A stretch of DNA of 36,743 nt from JAWXBK01 sp040878185 (GCA_040878185.1 JBBDMS010000013.1:1-36743); one strand, 5' to 3'. Shown: positions 7,906-15,648, numbered from the stretch's first letter. The notes: generated by a model from the sequence alone, not told the origin. Program-made: numbers and translations.

Positions 7906-8745
7906 TCAGTTCAGCCGGTTCTTCACGTCCTGCAGAATGCGCGCCGATTGATGTTTGTAGCTGTCGCGGGTCTCGAGCGCGATATGCCGCTCCAGCGCCT
8001 CGGCGGCGCGCTGCAGATTTTCGAGCCGCAACTGGATCATCGCAGAGTCGCGCCACAGCTCGGCGCGCATCGGTGCGAGCGTCGTCATGCGTTCGACGAC
8101 GTGACCGGCTTTTTCGAGTTCGCCCATGCGGATATTGCGGATCTTCAGATTGTTCTGCAGCCGCAGCAGAATATCGATGTTGCTGACGCGCTCGAAATAT
8201 TCGGGCGCGAGTTCGGCCTCGCTGCCGGCGGCGGCCTTGATCAGCGTGCGCAGGTCGGCGGCGGCACAGATCTTTCCTTCCGCGAACGGATCGACGATCG
8301 CGCGTTCGCCCTCGCGATCGAGACGCACCAGGAAATGACCGGGAAAGGCGATGCCCTCCACATCCCAGCCCTGATTGCGGCCGCACTGGATGAAGAGGAT
8401 GCCGAGCGCGACCGGCAGGCCGCGGCGGCGGTCGATGACGCGCATCAGATTGGCGTTCTGCAGATCGTCATAGGTCGCCTCGTCGCCGCGATAGCCTTCC
8501 TGCCCGTAGAGCACAGCATCGATCGAGGCGATGCGGCCTTCGAGCGTGTCCGCGGTGCCGGCCGCGGCGAAGCGATCGGCGACGTCGCGCGTCATCACGG
8601 CGAGATGATCGCGATAGCGGTCGAGCGCGACGCCGGGCCGGTCGAAGCTCGCCAGCGCGAGCGCGGTTTCGGCCAGATCGACATCCCGATCGGACAGCGC
8701 CGCCGCTGCGGCAAGCGCCGCCATGGCGGCTTCATGGTCGCTCAT
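7906..8745 (-). CDS. SirB1-family transglutaminase-like / TPR protein
   Basis: This 279-residue protein has the SirB1 family layout. The middle (about 95-175) is a transglutaminase-like fold with the hallmark NLMRVIDRRRGLPVALGILFIQCG, a GIAFPGHFLVRL segment carrying the conserved His, and an IVDPFAEGK segment carrying the Asp. A TPR-like helical tail follows (about 195-275). SirB1 proteins are widespread; their reaction is not established, and a protease-like or structural role is possible. The Cys of the triad is plausibly the one in FIQCG. Its ATG overlaps the stop of the BON gene as ATGA, so the two are translationally coupled. The kup gene downstream has its own promoter region. Confidence 0.85.
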   Translation of the reverse strand: MSDHEAAMAALAAAAALSDRDVDLAETALALASFDRPGVALDRYRDHLAVMTRDVADRFAAAGTADTLEGRIASIDAVLYGQEGYRGDEATYDDLQNANLMRVIDRRRGLPVALGILFIQCGRNQGWDVEGIAFPGHFLVRLDREGERAIVDPFAEGKICAAADLRTLIKAAAGSEAELAPEYFERVSNIDILLRLQNNLKIRNIRMGELEKAGHVVERMTTLAPMRAELWRDSAMIQLRLENLQRAAEALERHIALETRDSYKHQSARILQDVKNRLN

Positions 8746-9380
8746 TCGGCGCTGGCGGCCTGGGTCTTGATGCGGACGTAGCTCACGATTCGCCGAACAT
8801 ACTGAACGTCGCGCGCATGGTCGATAACGCGGTTGAGCTCGTCCTCGTTCTGCGCGATCCCGATCAGATACACGACCCCGTCGACCGATTCGACGCTGTA
8901 GTTGATTGCCCGGACCTCGCCGTCCAGCAGCAGCTTGCCGTCGATCTTCTTGATGATCCAGAAATCGCGCCAGCCGTTCGGATCGGCGCCGGTCACCGTC
9001 ATTTCGTTGATGACTTCGGCGACGCCATCCGGCTGCCAGGCGATCTTGACCGCCTCCATGCGCGATTCCGGCCTCTCGACTTCGCCGCTCAGCAGTACGC
9101 GCCCCTCATGCACCTGAAGCTTGACCGCGCTGAACAGATCGCCGTCCTGGTCGAGCAGCCGGCGGTTGATGTCGAGATACAGGGCATCGTCGGATACCGA
9201 GGTCGTGAAGCCGCGTTCCTCGGTCGCCTTGGTCGCCGCACTGGCGGCAACGCCGATCGCGATACCGGGGACGGTGCAGCCGGCGAGCGTCAGGGCGGCC
9301 ACGACGGCCAAAGCGGCCGCGACGAGCCACGCGGAACGCGGCCGGTGCCAATGCCGGCGTACTGCGAGGGCAAGCCCCAT
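8742..9380 (-). CDS. BON-domain lipoprotein
   Basis: This 212-residue protein has a basic N-terminus, a hydrophobic segment and a lipobox (LTLAGC, Cys at about 35), so it should be lipid-anchored and probably faces the periplasm at the outer membrane. Two BON domains follow, roughly 60-125 and 130-200; each carries the typical beta-strand with a VLLSGEV or VVYLIGIA motif. The layout resembles the OsmY/DolP (YraP) group, which bind phospholipid and help outer-membrane integrity. DolP in gammaproteobacteria also lies next to yraN and rsmI, which supports the assignment. It overlaps sirB1 by 4 bases, and yraN ends 76 bases upstream. Confidence 0.88.
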   Translation of the reverse strand: MGLALAVRRHWHRPRSAWLVAAALAVVAALTLAGCTVPGIAIGVAASAATKATEERGFTTSVSDDALYLDINRRLLDQDGDLFSAVKLQVHEGRVLLSGEVERPESRMEAVKIAWQPDGVAEVINEMTVTGADPNGWRDFWIIKKIDGKLLLDGEVRAINYSVESVDGVVYLIGIAQNEDELNRVIDHARDVQYVRRIVSYVRIKTQAASAE

Positions 9381-9390
9381 AACCCAGCCG

Positions 9391-9451
9391 ATCTGCCCGC
9401 TGACGAATCGAGAACCGCATTCTAACGCAGATTGGCCTCAACCGGGCAGAT
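9391..9451. repeat. 9-base inverted repeat between yraN and the BON gene
   Basis: ATCTGCCCG at 9391-9399 is matched exactly by its reverse complement CGGGCAGAT at 9443-9451, with 43 bases between. A partial direct copy, GCAGATT, occurs at 9427-9433 and 9447-9453. The element covers most of the 76-base gap in the rsmI-yraN-BON-sirB1 run. It could fold in the transcript or be a binding site; the long loop makes a terminator unlikely. Confidence 0.45.
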
Positions 9452-9456
9452 TTACC

Positions 9457-9927
9457 TCAATTGCTATGTGCCGCCTGCCAGCAATCTTCGAGATGTAGCG
9501 GTAGCCGGCCCGGCACGACCAGAACGACATCGAACCGGATGCGGTCCTGCGCCCGCTCGGGATGGCGCGCGAGGAACCAGCCGAGCGCCGCCAGGATGCG
9601 CTGGCGCTGCCCCGGCCGAATCGATTCGGCGGCGATCGTCCGATCGGGTCGCGCCTTCACCTCGACGATGGCGAGGGTGCGGCCGCGCCGCGCGACGAGG
9701 TCGATTTCGCCGACCGGGCAGCGCAGATCGCGGGCGAGGATGCGATAGCCCTTGAGCCGCAGGAACCAGGCGGCGAGCCATTCACCGCGCCGGCCGCGCC
9801 CCTGGCTGCGCCGGCGTTGGCGTTGCCGGTCGGAGGCCGGATCGGATGTGCGAGCACCGTTCTTGTCGCGGCGGCCCGGCGACGATGCCCCGGCCCGTCT
9901 TGCAGGAAAGCGGTCGCGACCGGTCAT
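9457..9927 (-). CDS. yraN: YraN / UPF0102 endonuclease-like protein
   Basis: This 156-residue protein belongs to the UPF0102 family, which has the restriction-endonuclease-like fold also seen in Holliday-junction resolvases. Visible motifs are GEWLAAWFLRLKGYRIL (48-64), GEIDLVARRG (73-82, with the catalytic-type Asp76) and VEVKAR (88-93, the E-x-K pair). The first 45 residues are an Arg-rich extension not usual for the family, which is commonly about 120 residues. The biological substrate is not known. It overlaps the rsmI stop by 4 bases, as in many genomes where rsmI and yraN are adjacent. Confidence 0.9.
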   Translation of the reverse strand: MTGRDRFPARRAGASSPGRRDKNGARTSDPASDRQRQRRRSQGRGRRGEWLAAWFLRLKGYRILARDLRCPVGEIDLVARRGRTLAIVEVKARPDRTIAAESIRPGQRQRILAALGWFLARHPERAQDRIRFDVVLVVPGRLPLHLEDCWQAAHSN

Positions 9928-11000
9928 GGCGCTGTGTCGCGCAACGCGAGCGCGCGGCGATAGACCTCGCGCCGCGGCCGGCCGCTGGTGCCGGCCACTT
10001 CGTCGACCGCGGTCTTGAGCGGCAGGCGCGCGAGCCGCTCGGTCAGCATCGCATCGAGCGCCGCGTCGTCGAGGATCGCCGCATCCTCGTTGGGTGGGCC
10101 GACCAGCACCACGATCTCGCCTTTCGGACCGCCGGCGGCGGCATAGTGCGCCGCGAGCGCATCGAGGCGGTCGCGTCTGGTTTCCTCGTAGAGCTTGGTC
10201 AGTTCACGGGCGACCGCCGCTTCGCGCGGGCCCAAAAGGTCGGCGAGGTCGGCGAGCATCGCTGCCAGCCGCGGGCCGCTTTCGTAGAACAGCAGCGTCG
10301 CGCGCAGGTTTCGGAATTCGGCGATCGCCGTGCGTCGCGCCGCGCTCTTCGGCGGCAAAAAACCGGCGAACAGAAACCGGTCGGTCGGCAGGCCGGCGAT
10401 GGCAAGTGCCGCCAGCAATGCCGAGGCGCCGGGCAGCGGCGTCACATTGTGACCGGCCGCGACCGCGTCGCGCACGAGGCGATAGCCGGGATCGGAAATC
10501 AGCGGCGTGCCCGCATCGGAGACCAGGGCGACGGTCTGGCCTGTCGCCAGCACACCCAGGATCTCGGGGCGCATGCGCGCCGCATTATGGTCATGATAGG
10601 GGCGTAACGGGCGCTTCAGACCGAGATGCATCAGCAGTCGGCCGGTGACGCGGGTGTCTTCGCACAGCACCAAATCGGCGGCGGCGAGGGTTTCGATCGC
10701 ACGCCGGGTGATGTCGCCCAGATTGCCGATCGGCGTCGCGACGATGGCGAGCGTGCCGGTTGCAGCACCCCTCTTGTGCGGGTCGTCGCTCGCGTCGCGC
10801 GGCCATGTACTTGCGCCGGACCCGCCGCTAGGCTCGGTCGCGGCGTCACGAGGGTCCGGGATCTTCGCCGGGCCGGGATTGTTGTCAGGGTTCGGACCGC
10901 GATTCTTGCCGGGCCCCGGGTCGTTGTGAGGGCCACGGTTTTTCACAGGGGATGTCGCCGATGCTGGCCGCGCGCCGCGCCGTTTCGATCTGCCGCTCAT
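9924..11000 (-). CDS. rsmI: 16S rRNA (cytidine-1402-2'-O)-methyltransferase with a repeat-rich N-terminal extension
   Basis: RsmI adds a 2'-O-methyl group to C1402 of 16S rRNA in the decoding centre. The catalytic core begins at about residue 80 with TLAIVATPIGNLGDIT and continues through LCEDTRVTGRLL, VALVSDAGTPLISDPGYRLV, LPGASALLAAL and the C-terminal KTAVDEVA helix. The family normally starts a few residues before the core, so roughly 75 residues are extra. They are basic, then rich in Asn, Gly and Pro, and encoded by three degenerate copies of a 36-41 base repeat. The only ATG is at 11000, which overlaps the opposite-strand start of the lppC-like gene; a GTG at 10946 would avoid this. 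The start is therefore uncertain. Confidence 0.92.
   Translation of the reverse strand: MSGRSKRRGARPASATSPVKNRGPHNDPGPGKNRGPNPDNNPGPAKIPDPRDAATEPSGGSGASTWPRDASDDPHKRGAATGTLAIVATPIGNLGDITRRAIETLAAADLVLCEDTRVTGRLLMHLGLKRPLRPYHDHNAARMRPEILGVLATGQTVALVSDAGTPLISDPGYRLVRDAVAAGHNVTPLPGASALLAALAIAGLPTDRFLFAGFLPPKSAARRTAIAEFRNLRATLLFYESGPRLAAMLADLADLLGPREAAVARELTKLYEETRRDRLDALAAHYAAAGGPKGEIVVLVGPPNEDAAILDDAALDAMLTERLARLPLKTAVDEVAGTSGRPRREVYRRALALRDTAP
10831..10946. repeat. Three degenerate tandem repeats in the rsmI N-terminus / lppC upstream region
   Basis: Three related blocks lie head to tail at 10831-10869, 10870-10910 and 10911-10946. The better-matched last two share GGGCC(g/c)GGG, then TTGT-type, AGGG and a GATTCTTGCC or GGTTTTTCAC end. 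In RsmI they encode KNRGPHNDPGPG, KNRGPNPDNNPGPA and KIPDPRDAATEPSGG. The same DNA is the upstream region of the divergent lppC-like gene, so the repeats can affect both a protein end and a promoter. Confidence 0.55.
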
Positions 11001-12265
11001 TTCTGAACCGGACGGGCGCGGGATGGCTCAGGGCCGCCCCTTCGGCCGTCACGCTTTCCATGCTGCTGGTTGTCGCCGCCTTTGCGCTGGGCGCCTGTCA
11101 GCAGAGGGTATCGCCCTCCGCGCCGCCGCCGCAAGCAACACCGCCGACAACGCCCCCGGTTACAGCCACGCCGACACCGGAACCGGTGCCGACCATGCCG
11201 GCACCGATCGTGACCGGCGACGGGCGCGTTCATGTAGCACTCCTCCTCCCGCTTTCGGGCCAGCATGCGGCGCTCGGCCGTTCGATGCAGTCCGCCGCCG
11301 AACTCGCGCTGTTCGATTCCGGCAACGACCGGTTCGCCCTCGTGGTGCGCGACACCGAAACGGCGGGCGGTGCCGGTATGGCGGCGCAGCAGGCGATCGC
11401 CGAAGGCGCGCAGCTCATTCTCGGGCCGCTGTTCGCAAACCAGGTCAGCCAGGTGGCACCCGTTGCACGTCAGGCCGGCGTGCCGGTCATCAGCTTCTCG
11501 ACCGATCGCAGCGTTGCGGGGGGCGATGTCTATGTGATGGGTATTCTGCCCGAGCTGCAGATCGAACGCGTCGTCACCTACGCATCCTCGCAGGGCCTGA
11601 CGCGCTTCGCCGCGCTGGTGCCGAATTCGACCTACGGCCGCAATGTCGTGCAGGCGCTTAATCTTGCGACCGGCGGCGGCGCGGGCACGGTCTCGAGCGT
11701 CGAATACTACGACACCGGCACGACCGATCTCGCGCCCTATGTCCAGCGCATCGCCGGCGCGCGAGACAGCTACGACGCGCTGCTGATACCCGAATCCGGC
11801 GACCGGCTGCGGCTGATCGCGCCGCTGCTGCCGTTCTACAATATCGATTCGGGGACGACACGGATTCTCGGCTCGACCTTGTGGGACAATCCCAGACTCG
11901 GTTCCGAACCGGGGATCGCCGGTGCGTGGTTTGCGGCACCGCCCCAGGAAAGCTGGCAGCGTTTCGAAACGCGCTATCGCCAGCTCTATGGCGAGCCGCC
12001 GGCGCGTCTCGCCAGTCTTGCCTACGATGCGACCGCGCTCGCCGCCGCGCTTGCGCGCGGTGCGGGACCCGAAGCAGCTGCTTCCGGTGTCTATTACGAT
12101 CGCGCCGCGATCACCCAGACCGATGGCTTCGCCGGCATCGACGGTATTTTCCGCTTCCAGCAGGACGGGTCGGTACAGCGCGGACTGGCGGTGATGGAAC
12201 TGCAATATGGCGGCATCGTCACCAGGGACGCCGCACCGGTGCGCTTCGAGGACGTCATCTATTAA
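10961..12265 (+). CDS. LppC/LpoA-like lipoprotein (penicillin-binding protein activator family)
   Basis: This protein of about 434 residues has a basic N-terminus, a hydrophobic segment and a lipobox (FALGAC), so it is probably an outer-membrane lipoprotein. A Pro/Thr-rich linker follows (PPQATPPTTPPVTATPTPEP). The rest is a periplasmic-binding-protein fold of the LppC family: VHVALLLPLSGQHAALGRSMQSAAELALFD, ILGPLFANQVSQVAPVA, VPVISFSTDRSV and a C-terminal substrate-domain half ending RFEDVIY. Family members activate PBP1a in gammaproteobacteria; in alphaproteobacteria this is inferred. I prefer ATG 10961 over 10952 because AGGGG then lies 9 bases upstream. It is divergent from rsmI and followed after 24 bases by a methyltransferase. 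Confidence 0.85.
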   Translation: MLAARRAVSICRSFLNRTGAGWLRAAPSAVTLSMLLVVAAFALGACQQRVSPSAPPPQATPPTTPPVTATPTPEPVPTMPAPIVTGDGRVHVALLLPLSGQHAALGRSMQSAAELALFDSGNDRFALVVRDTETAGGAGMAAQQAIAEGAQLILGPLFANQVSQVAPVARQAGVPVISFSTDRSVAGGDVYVMGILPELQIERVVTYASSQGLTRFAALVPNSTYGRNVVQALNLATGGGAGTVSSVEYYDTGTTDLAPYVQRIAGARDSYDALLIPESGDRLRLIAPLLPFYNIDSGTTRILGSTLWDNPRLGSEPGIAGAWFAAPPQESWQRFETRYRQLYGEPPARLASLAYDATALAAALARGAGPEAAASGVYYDRAAITQTDGFAGIDGIFRFQQDGSVQRGLAVMELQYGGIVTRDAAPVRFEDVIY

Positions 12266-12289
12266 CGCCGCGTCCGCCCGTCCGCGCGC

Positions 12290-13012
12290 ATGCCCGCACG
12301 CATGAAGGACGACTGGACCGACGCCGCGTTCGCGGCGGCGTGGGACGCATCGCCGCTTGCCGGAAGCCCCGCGCGCCCGTTCATGATCGCGCTGCTCGTT
12401 TCCATTCTGCAGCATTACTCGGCGCACGACCGTGCGGTTGCGATTCTCGAGATCGGCTCGGGGTCGGGGCTCGTCACGGATTCCATTCTGGCGGCGATTC
12501 CGTCGGCGCAGATCGACGGCGTCGACTTTTCGCAACCGATGATGACGCAGGCTGCCGAGCGCCTTCGGCGTCACGGCGATCGCTTTCGCCAGCTTTCGGC
12601 GGATCTGACATCGCTCGATGCCGGGATACTCAACGGCAAACGCTACGACGCGATCGTGCTCCTGCAGGTGCTGCACGAGCTGCCGCGCGCGAACAAGATG
12701 CAGGTTCTGACGCAGCTTCGCGCGCATCTCGCCGCGGGCGGCGTTCTTCTCTATGGCGAACGCCTGCGCGCGAACCACGATCTGTTCGCGCGGCCGCATG
12801 AAGCGCTCTGGACCGCGCTCTGCGACTGGACGCCGGACGTCGCACAGCCGCTCTATGCCGAGCGTGTCGCGCGCGTTCACTCGAAAGCGGATTTCACCGT
12901 CTCGTTGGCGGACGAGCTCGCCGCCCTGACCGAAGCAGGTTATGTCGCGGAGCCGCTGGTGGTGCTGGGCGAGCGGTGCCTCATCGCGGCGGTGCCGACA
13001 ATGCGCGATTAG
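12290..13012 (+). CDS. Class I SAM-dependent methyltransferase
   Basis: This is a 240-residue Rossmann-fold methyltransferase of unknown target. Motif I is AILEIGSGSGLVTDSIL at about 51-67, followed by the acidic strand end IDGVDFSQPMM, then a YDAIVLLQVLHELP strand (motif IV region) and a GGVLLYGERL strand. The arrangement is like the small-molecule methyltransferases of the methyltransf_12/25 groups. A second ATG lies four codons in, at 12302. It is 24 bases behind the lppC-like gene on the same strand and probably co-transcribed with it. It faces the LysR gene tail to tail across 53 bases. Confidence 0.82.
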   Translation: MPARMKDDWTDAAFAAAWDASPLAGSPARPFMIALLVSILQHYSAHDRAVAILEIGSGSGLVTDSILAAIPSAQIDGVDFSQPMMTQAAERLRRHGDRFRQLSADLTSLDAGILNGKRYDAIVLLQVLHELPRANKMQVLTQLRAHLAAGGVLLYGERLRANHDLFARPHEALWTALCDWTPDVAQPLYAERVARVHSKADFTVSLADELAALTEAGYVAEPLVVLGERCLIAAVPTMRD

Positions 13013-13065
13013 TCGCGCGCCCGGCGCACGCCGCGCAATCGGATTGAACGATCGAGCCGTCGCCT

Positions 13066-13992
13066 TTATGCGGCTGCGACTTCGCGATGCAGGGCCGCTG
13101 CTTCCTCGAGCAGCCAGTCGCGGAACCAGACGATCTTGGGCAGTTCCGCGTTCTTTTCCGGCGCGATAATGAAATAACCGAAATCGACGGGCATCACGAA
13201 TTCGAACGGTTTGACGAGGCGACCGGCGGCGAGATCGGCGCCGGCCAATGTCGTGTTGCCGAGCGCGACGCCATGCCCCTCGATCGCCGCCTGCAAGGTC
13301 ACTGTCTCGGGAAAGAATTTCGGTCCCGCCGTCGGATCGATGTCGGTGACGCCGGCCGCGCGCAGCCACATGCGCCAGTCCGGCTCGCTGTCGTCTTTCA
13401 GATCCCAGTCGGAATGCAACAGCGTGTGCCATTTGAGATCGGCCGGCCGCTTCAGCGCATGCGGTCCCTCGAGCAGCGTCGGCGAGCAGACCGGAAAGAT
13501 GTCGCCATAGAACAGCCGGTCCTGGCGCAGGCCCGGATAGCCGCCTTTGCCGTAGCGGATGCCCATGTCGATGTTCTCGAGTTCGAAATCGACCAGATAG
13601 TCGGCGGCATCGATCCGCACCTCGATCTCGGGATGGCGCTTGCGGAAGCGATCGAGTCGCGGCACCAGCCATTTGCCGGCGAACGAGGTTGTCGATGTGA
13701 CAGTGAGGATCTTGTCGTCGCGGCGGCGCGCGACCCGGTCCATGGCGGTCGCCAGCCGGTCGAACGCGGCGCGCACGTCCGGCAGGGCAAGCTGGCCGGC
13801 ATCGGTCAGCAGCACCTGGCGGTTCAGCCGGCGGAACAGTTTGACCCCGAGATATTCCTCGAGCCGCTTCACCTGATGGCTGACAGCGGCCGGGGTCACG
13901 GCCAGCTCCTCCGCGGCGTCGGCGAAGCTCAGATGCCGGGCGGCGGCCTCGAAGGCGCGCAAGCTGCTCAAGGGTGGAAGGCGGCGTTTCAT
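13066..13992 (-). CDS. LysR-family transcriptional regulator, GcvA-like
   Basis: This protein of about 308 residues has an N-terminal winged helix-turn-helix (about 5-65) starting RRLPPLSSLRAFEAAARHLSF, with the recognition helix AVTPAAVSHQVKRLEEYLG. A LysR substrate-binding domain follows from about 90, including LTVTSTTSFAGKWLVPRLDRF and IDMGIRYGKGGYPGLRQ. These segments are typical of the GcvA subgroup. GcvA controls glycine cleavage in enterobacteria, but many GcvA-like proteins in alphaproteobacteria control other genes, and no gcv gene is in the window. The frame can begin at GTG 14001, but ATG 13992 looks better. It is divergent from the 62-residue protein and shares its AT-rich upstream DNA, where it probably binds. 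Confidence 0.88.
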   Translation of the reverse strand: MKRRLPPLSSLRAFEAAARHLSFADAAEELAVTPAAVSHQVKRLEEYLGVKLFRRLNRQVLLTDAGQLALPDVRAAFDRLATAMDRVARRRDDKILTVTSTTSFAGKWLVPRLDRFRKRHPEIEVRIDAADYLVDFELENIDMGIRYGKGGYPGLRQDRLFYGDIFPVCSPTLLEGPHALKRPADLKWHTLLHSDWDLKDDSEPDWRMWLRAAGVTDIDPTAGPKFFPETVTLQAAIEGHGVALGNTTLAGADLAAGRLVKPFEFVMPVDFGYFIIAPEKNAELPKIVWFRDWLLEEAAALHREVAAA

Positions 13993-14001
13993 AGTTTTCA
14001 C

Positions 14002-14036
14002 ATTAATTAAAGTAATCTGTATGGATAGTTAATATC
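14002..14036. promoter_or_regulatory. AT-rich palindromic operator region between lysR and the 62-residue protein
   Basis: ATTA at 14002-14005 and TAAT at 14013-14016 form an inverted repeat containing a T-N11-A pair (T14003 to A14015), the minimal LysR box. A second palindrome, GATA-gttaa-TATC, lies at 14024-14036. Both lie directly before the LysR start and about 115-150 bases before the divergent small gene. Autoregulation and control of the small gene are likely by analogy with other LysR pairs. Confidence 0.55.
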
Positions 14037-14150
14037 GTTTGTTGTGGGCCTATTTCAAGCCTATTTTTGCGATGTCGCCAAGGCACCGGTTAAGAATTGT
14101 TACGGTTTTACCGCGGCCCGGGGCGAAAGAAAATGATAAGGAGAGCAGAG

Positions 14151-14339
14151 ATGATCCGGTTTTTTGATGGCTTGCTGGCCGTTTACGGTTCCGGCGCGGC
14201 CCCGAAGGCGGTGAACGAGAACCGTCGGGATCGCGGGGACATGTGGCTTAGCGTCGCCGCCTACCGGGCGATCGACGCGCTGGGTCGGGTCGGCCGGAAT
14301 GGCCGGGCCAACGACAACCACGCCGCCAACGCGGCCTAA
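14151..14339 (+). CDS. Small protein of 62 residues, unknown function
   Basis: I do not recognise this family. The start is well supported: AAGGAGAG at 14138-14145 lies 5 bases before ATG 14151. The product opens with a hydrophobic helix-like segment (MIRFFDGLLAVYGSG), has a charged middle (ENRRDRGDMW), an amphipathic AAYRAIDALGRVGR stretch and an Asn/Ala-rich end (ANDNHAANAA). The codon use is like its neighbours. Being divergent from a GcvA-like regulator, with shared operator-like palindromes, it is a candidate target of that regulator. Small Arg-rich DUF1127 proteins are often placed this way, but their typical C-terminal motif is not visible here. Confidence 0.6.
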   Translation: MIRFFDGLLAVYGSGAAPKAVNENRRDRGDMWLSVAAYRAIDALGRVGRNGRANDNHAANAA

Positions 14340-14366
14340 CCCGAAAACGGTCTAACCGAGCAGAAT

Positions 14367-15644
14367 CTATCCGAGCAGACGGGCCGTCAGTGCATCGAGG
14401 CGCTGGCGGCCCGCATCGGTCGCCCGGAGCCCGGCGGCATCGACCGCCACGAGCCCCCCTTCGACCAGCATCGCGAGGCGCCGCGGATCGATCAGATCCT
14501 CCGGCGCCTTTTTGGTTTCGGCAATGAAGCGTTCGCGCGCGATGCCCTCGCGCAGCCTGAGACCCATCAGCATCATTTCGGAAAGTCGCGTCGCCGCATC
14601 GAGCGGCTCGTCGGTGCGCGTCGCGTGGCCGTTGCGTTCGACATTGTCGAGCCAGGCCTCGGGCGCGCGATGCTGGCGCGTCGCATGCTTGACGCCGTCT
14701 TTCGTGACGCGGCCATGCGCGCCGGGGCCGATGCCGACGTAGTCGCCATAGCGCCAATAGGTGAGATTGTGCCGCGATTCGGCGCCCGGCCGCGCGTGAT
14801 TGGAAATCTCGTAGGCCGGCAGCCCCGCCGCTTCGCACATCGCCTGCGTCGTCTCGTAGAGCGCGACGGTCGTGTCTTCATCGGGCATCGCAAGCTCGCC
14901 GCGGCGATGCGCGCCTTCGAACACGGTGTTGGGTTCGATGGTGAGCTGGTAGAGCGAGAGATGCTCGGTGCCGAACATCAGCGCACAAGCCAGTTCCGCT
15001 TCCCAGGCGGATTGCGTCTGGCCGGGCCGCGCATAGATCAGATCGAAACTGACGCGGCGGAACGCACCCATCGCGGTATCGAGCGCGGCAAGCCCTTCGG
15101 CGAAGGAATGGGTGCGGCCGAGAAATTTCAACGCGTCGTCGTCGAAGGCCTGCAGCCCGAGCGACACGCGATTGACGCCGGCCTTCGCGAGATCGCCGAA
15201 CTTCGCTTGTTCGACCGACGTGGGATTTGCTTCCAGCGTGATCTCGATATCGTCGGCGGGCGACCAATGCTCGCGCGCGCGCGCGATGATCGCGGCCACG
15301 GTTTCCGGATGCATCAGCGAGGGCGTGCCGCCGCCGAAGAAGATGCTGGTCAGTCGGCGATCCGGCGTCAGCGCGGCATAGTGATCGAGCTCGCGCAGCA
15401 GCGCCGCGCGCCAGCGATCGTGGTCGACCGATGTGCGCACATGCGAATTGAAATCGCAGTACGGGCACTTCGACAGGCAGAACGGCCAGTGCACATAGAG
15501 GCCGAAGCCGGGGTCGGTTGCGGCGGACTCGCTATTGCTCCCGCCCCCATTGCCGCGGTCTGCCGCGGCCGACCGCGGCGTGCGGGGGAGGGTGGGGGAG
15601 GGGGGCACGCGCGTCGTGCGTGCGAGATGCAATGCATCCTGCAT
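14367..15644 (-). CDS. hemW: HemW-type radical SAM protein (haem chaperone) with a repeat-encoded N-terminus
   Basis: HemW is related to the oxygen-independent coproporphyrinogen oxidase HemN but lacks that activity in tested cases and binds haem for delivery to membrane enzymes. The core opens GLYVHWPFCLSKCPYCDFN with the HemW-type CX3CX2C cluster at Cys56, Cys60 and Cys63. It continues with IFFGGGTPSLM, EITLEANPTSVE, VNRVSLGLQAFDD and DLIYARPGQT. HemW domain and C-terminal HTH-like parts are complete. The first 45 residues before the core are rich in Pro, Arg, Ser and Gly, and residues 14-34 are encoded by a palindromic G-rich repeat. No ATG, GTG or TTG lies between the repeat and the core, so the repeat seems to be translated. 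It is downstream of rdgB with a 75-base gap. Confidence 0.92.
   Translation of the reverse strand: MQDALHLARTTRVPPSPTLPRTPRSAAADRGNGGGSNSESAATDPGFGLYVHWPFCLSKCPYCDFNSHVRTSVDHDRWRAALLRELDHYAALTPDRRLTSIFFGGGTPSLMHPETVAAIIARAREHWSPADDIEITLEANPTSVEQAKFGDLAKAGVNRVSLGLQAFDDDALKFLGRTHSFAEGLAALDTAMGAFRRVSFDLIYARPGQTQSAWEAELACALMFGTEHLSLYQLTIEPNTVFEGAHRRGELAMPDEDTTVALYETTQAMCEAAGLPAYEISNHARPGAESRHNLTYWRYGDYVGIGPGAHGRVTKDGVKHATRQHRAPEAWLDNVERNGHATRTDEPLDAATRLSEMMLMGLRLREGIARERFIAETKKAPEDLIDPRRLAMLVEGGLVAVDAAGLRATDAGRQRLDALTARLLG
15544..15605. repeat. Palindromic G-rich repeat, copy 1, inside the hemW N-terminus
   Basis: The element has outer arms CCCCC (15544-15548) and GGGGG (15584-15588) and inner arms GCCGCGGTC (15552-15560) and GACCGCGGC (15571-15579) around a 10-base loop. 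A run of four G-tracts follows at 15584-15605 on the plus strand, spaced by single A or T. It resembles copy 2 at 15649-15684 in its G-tract part, in the opposite orientation. GC-rich palindromes of this kind are common dispersed repeats in alphaproteobacterial intergenic DNA. Confidence 0.6.
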
Positions 15645-15648
15645 GTCA

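Noticed and set aside
10997..13672. Long minus-strand open frame through the lppC-like, methyltransferase and lysR genes
   Set aside because: It crosses three well-supported genes, has no recognisable domain and has the composition of an antisense shadow.
14151..14339. Assigning the 62-residue protein to DUF1127
   Set aside because: Size and position next to a GcvA-like gene fit, but the typical short C-terminal D-x-GLSR-like motif is missing.
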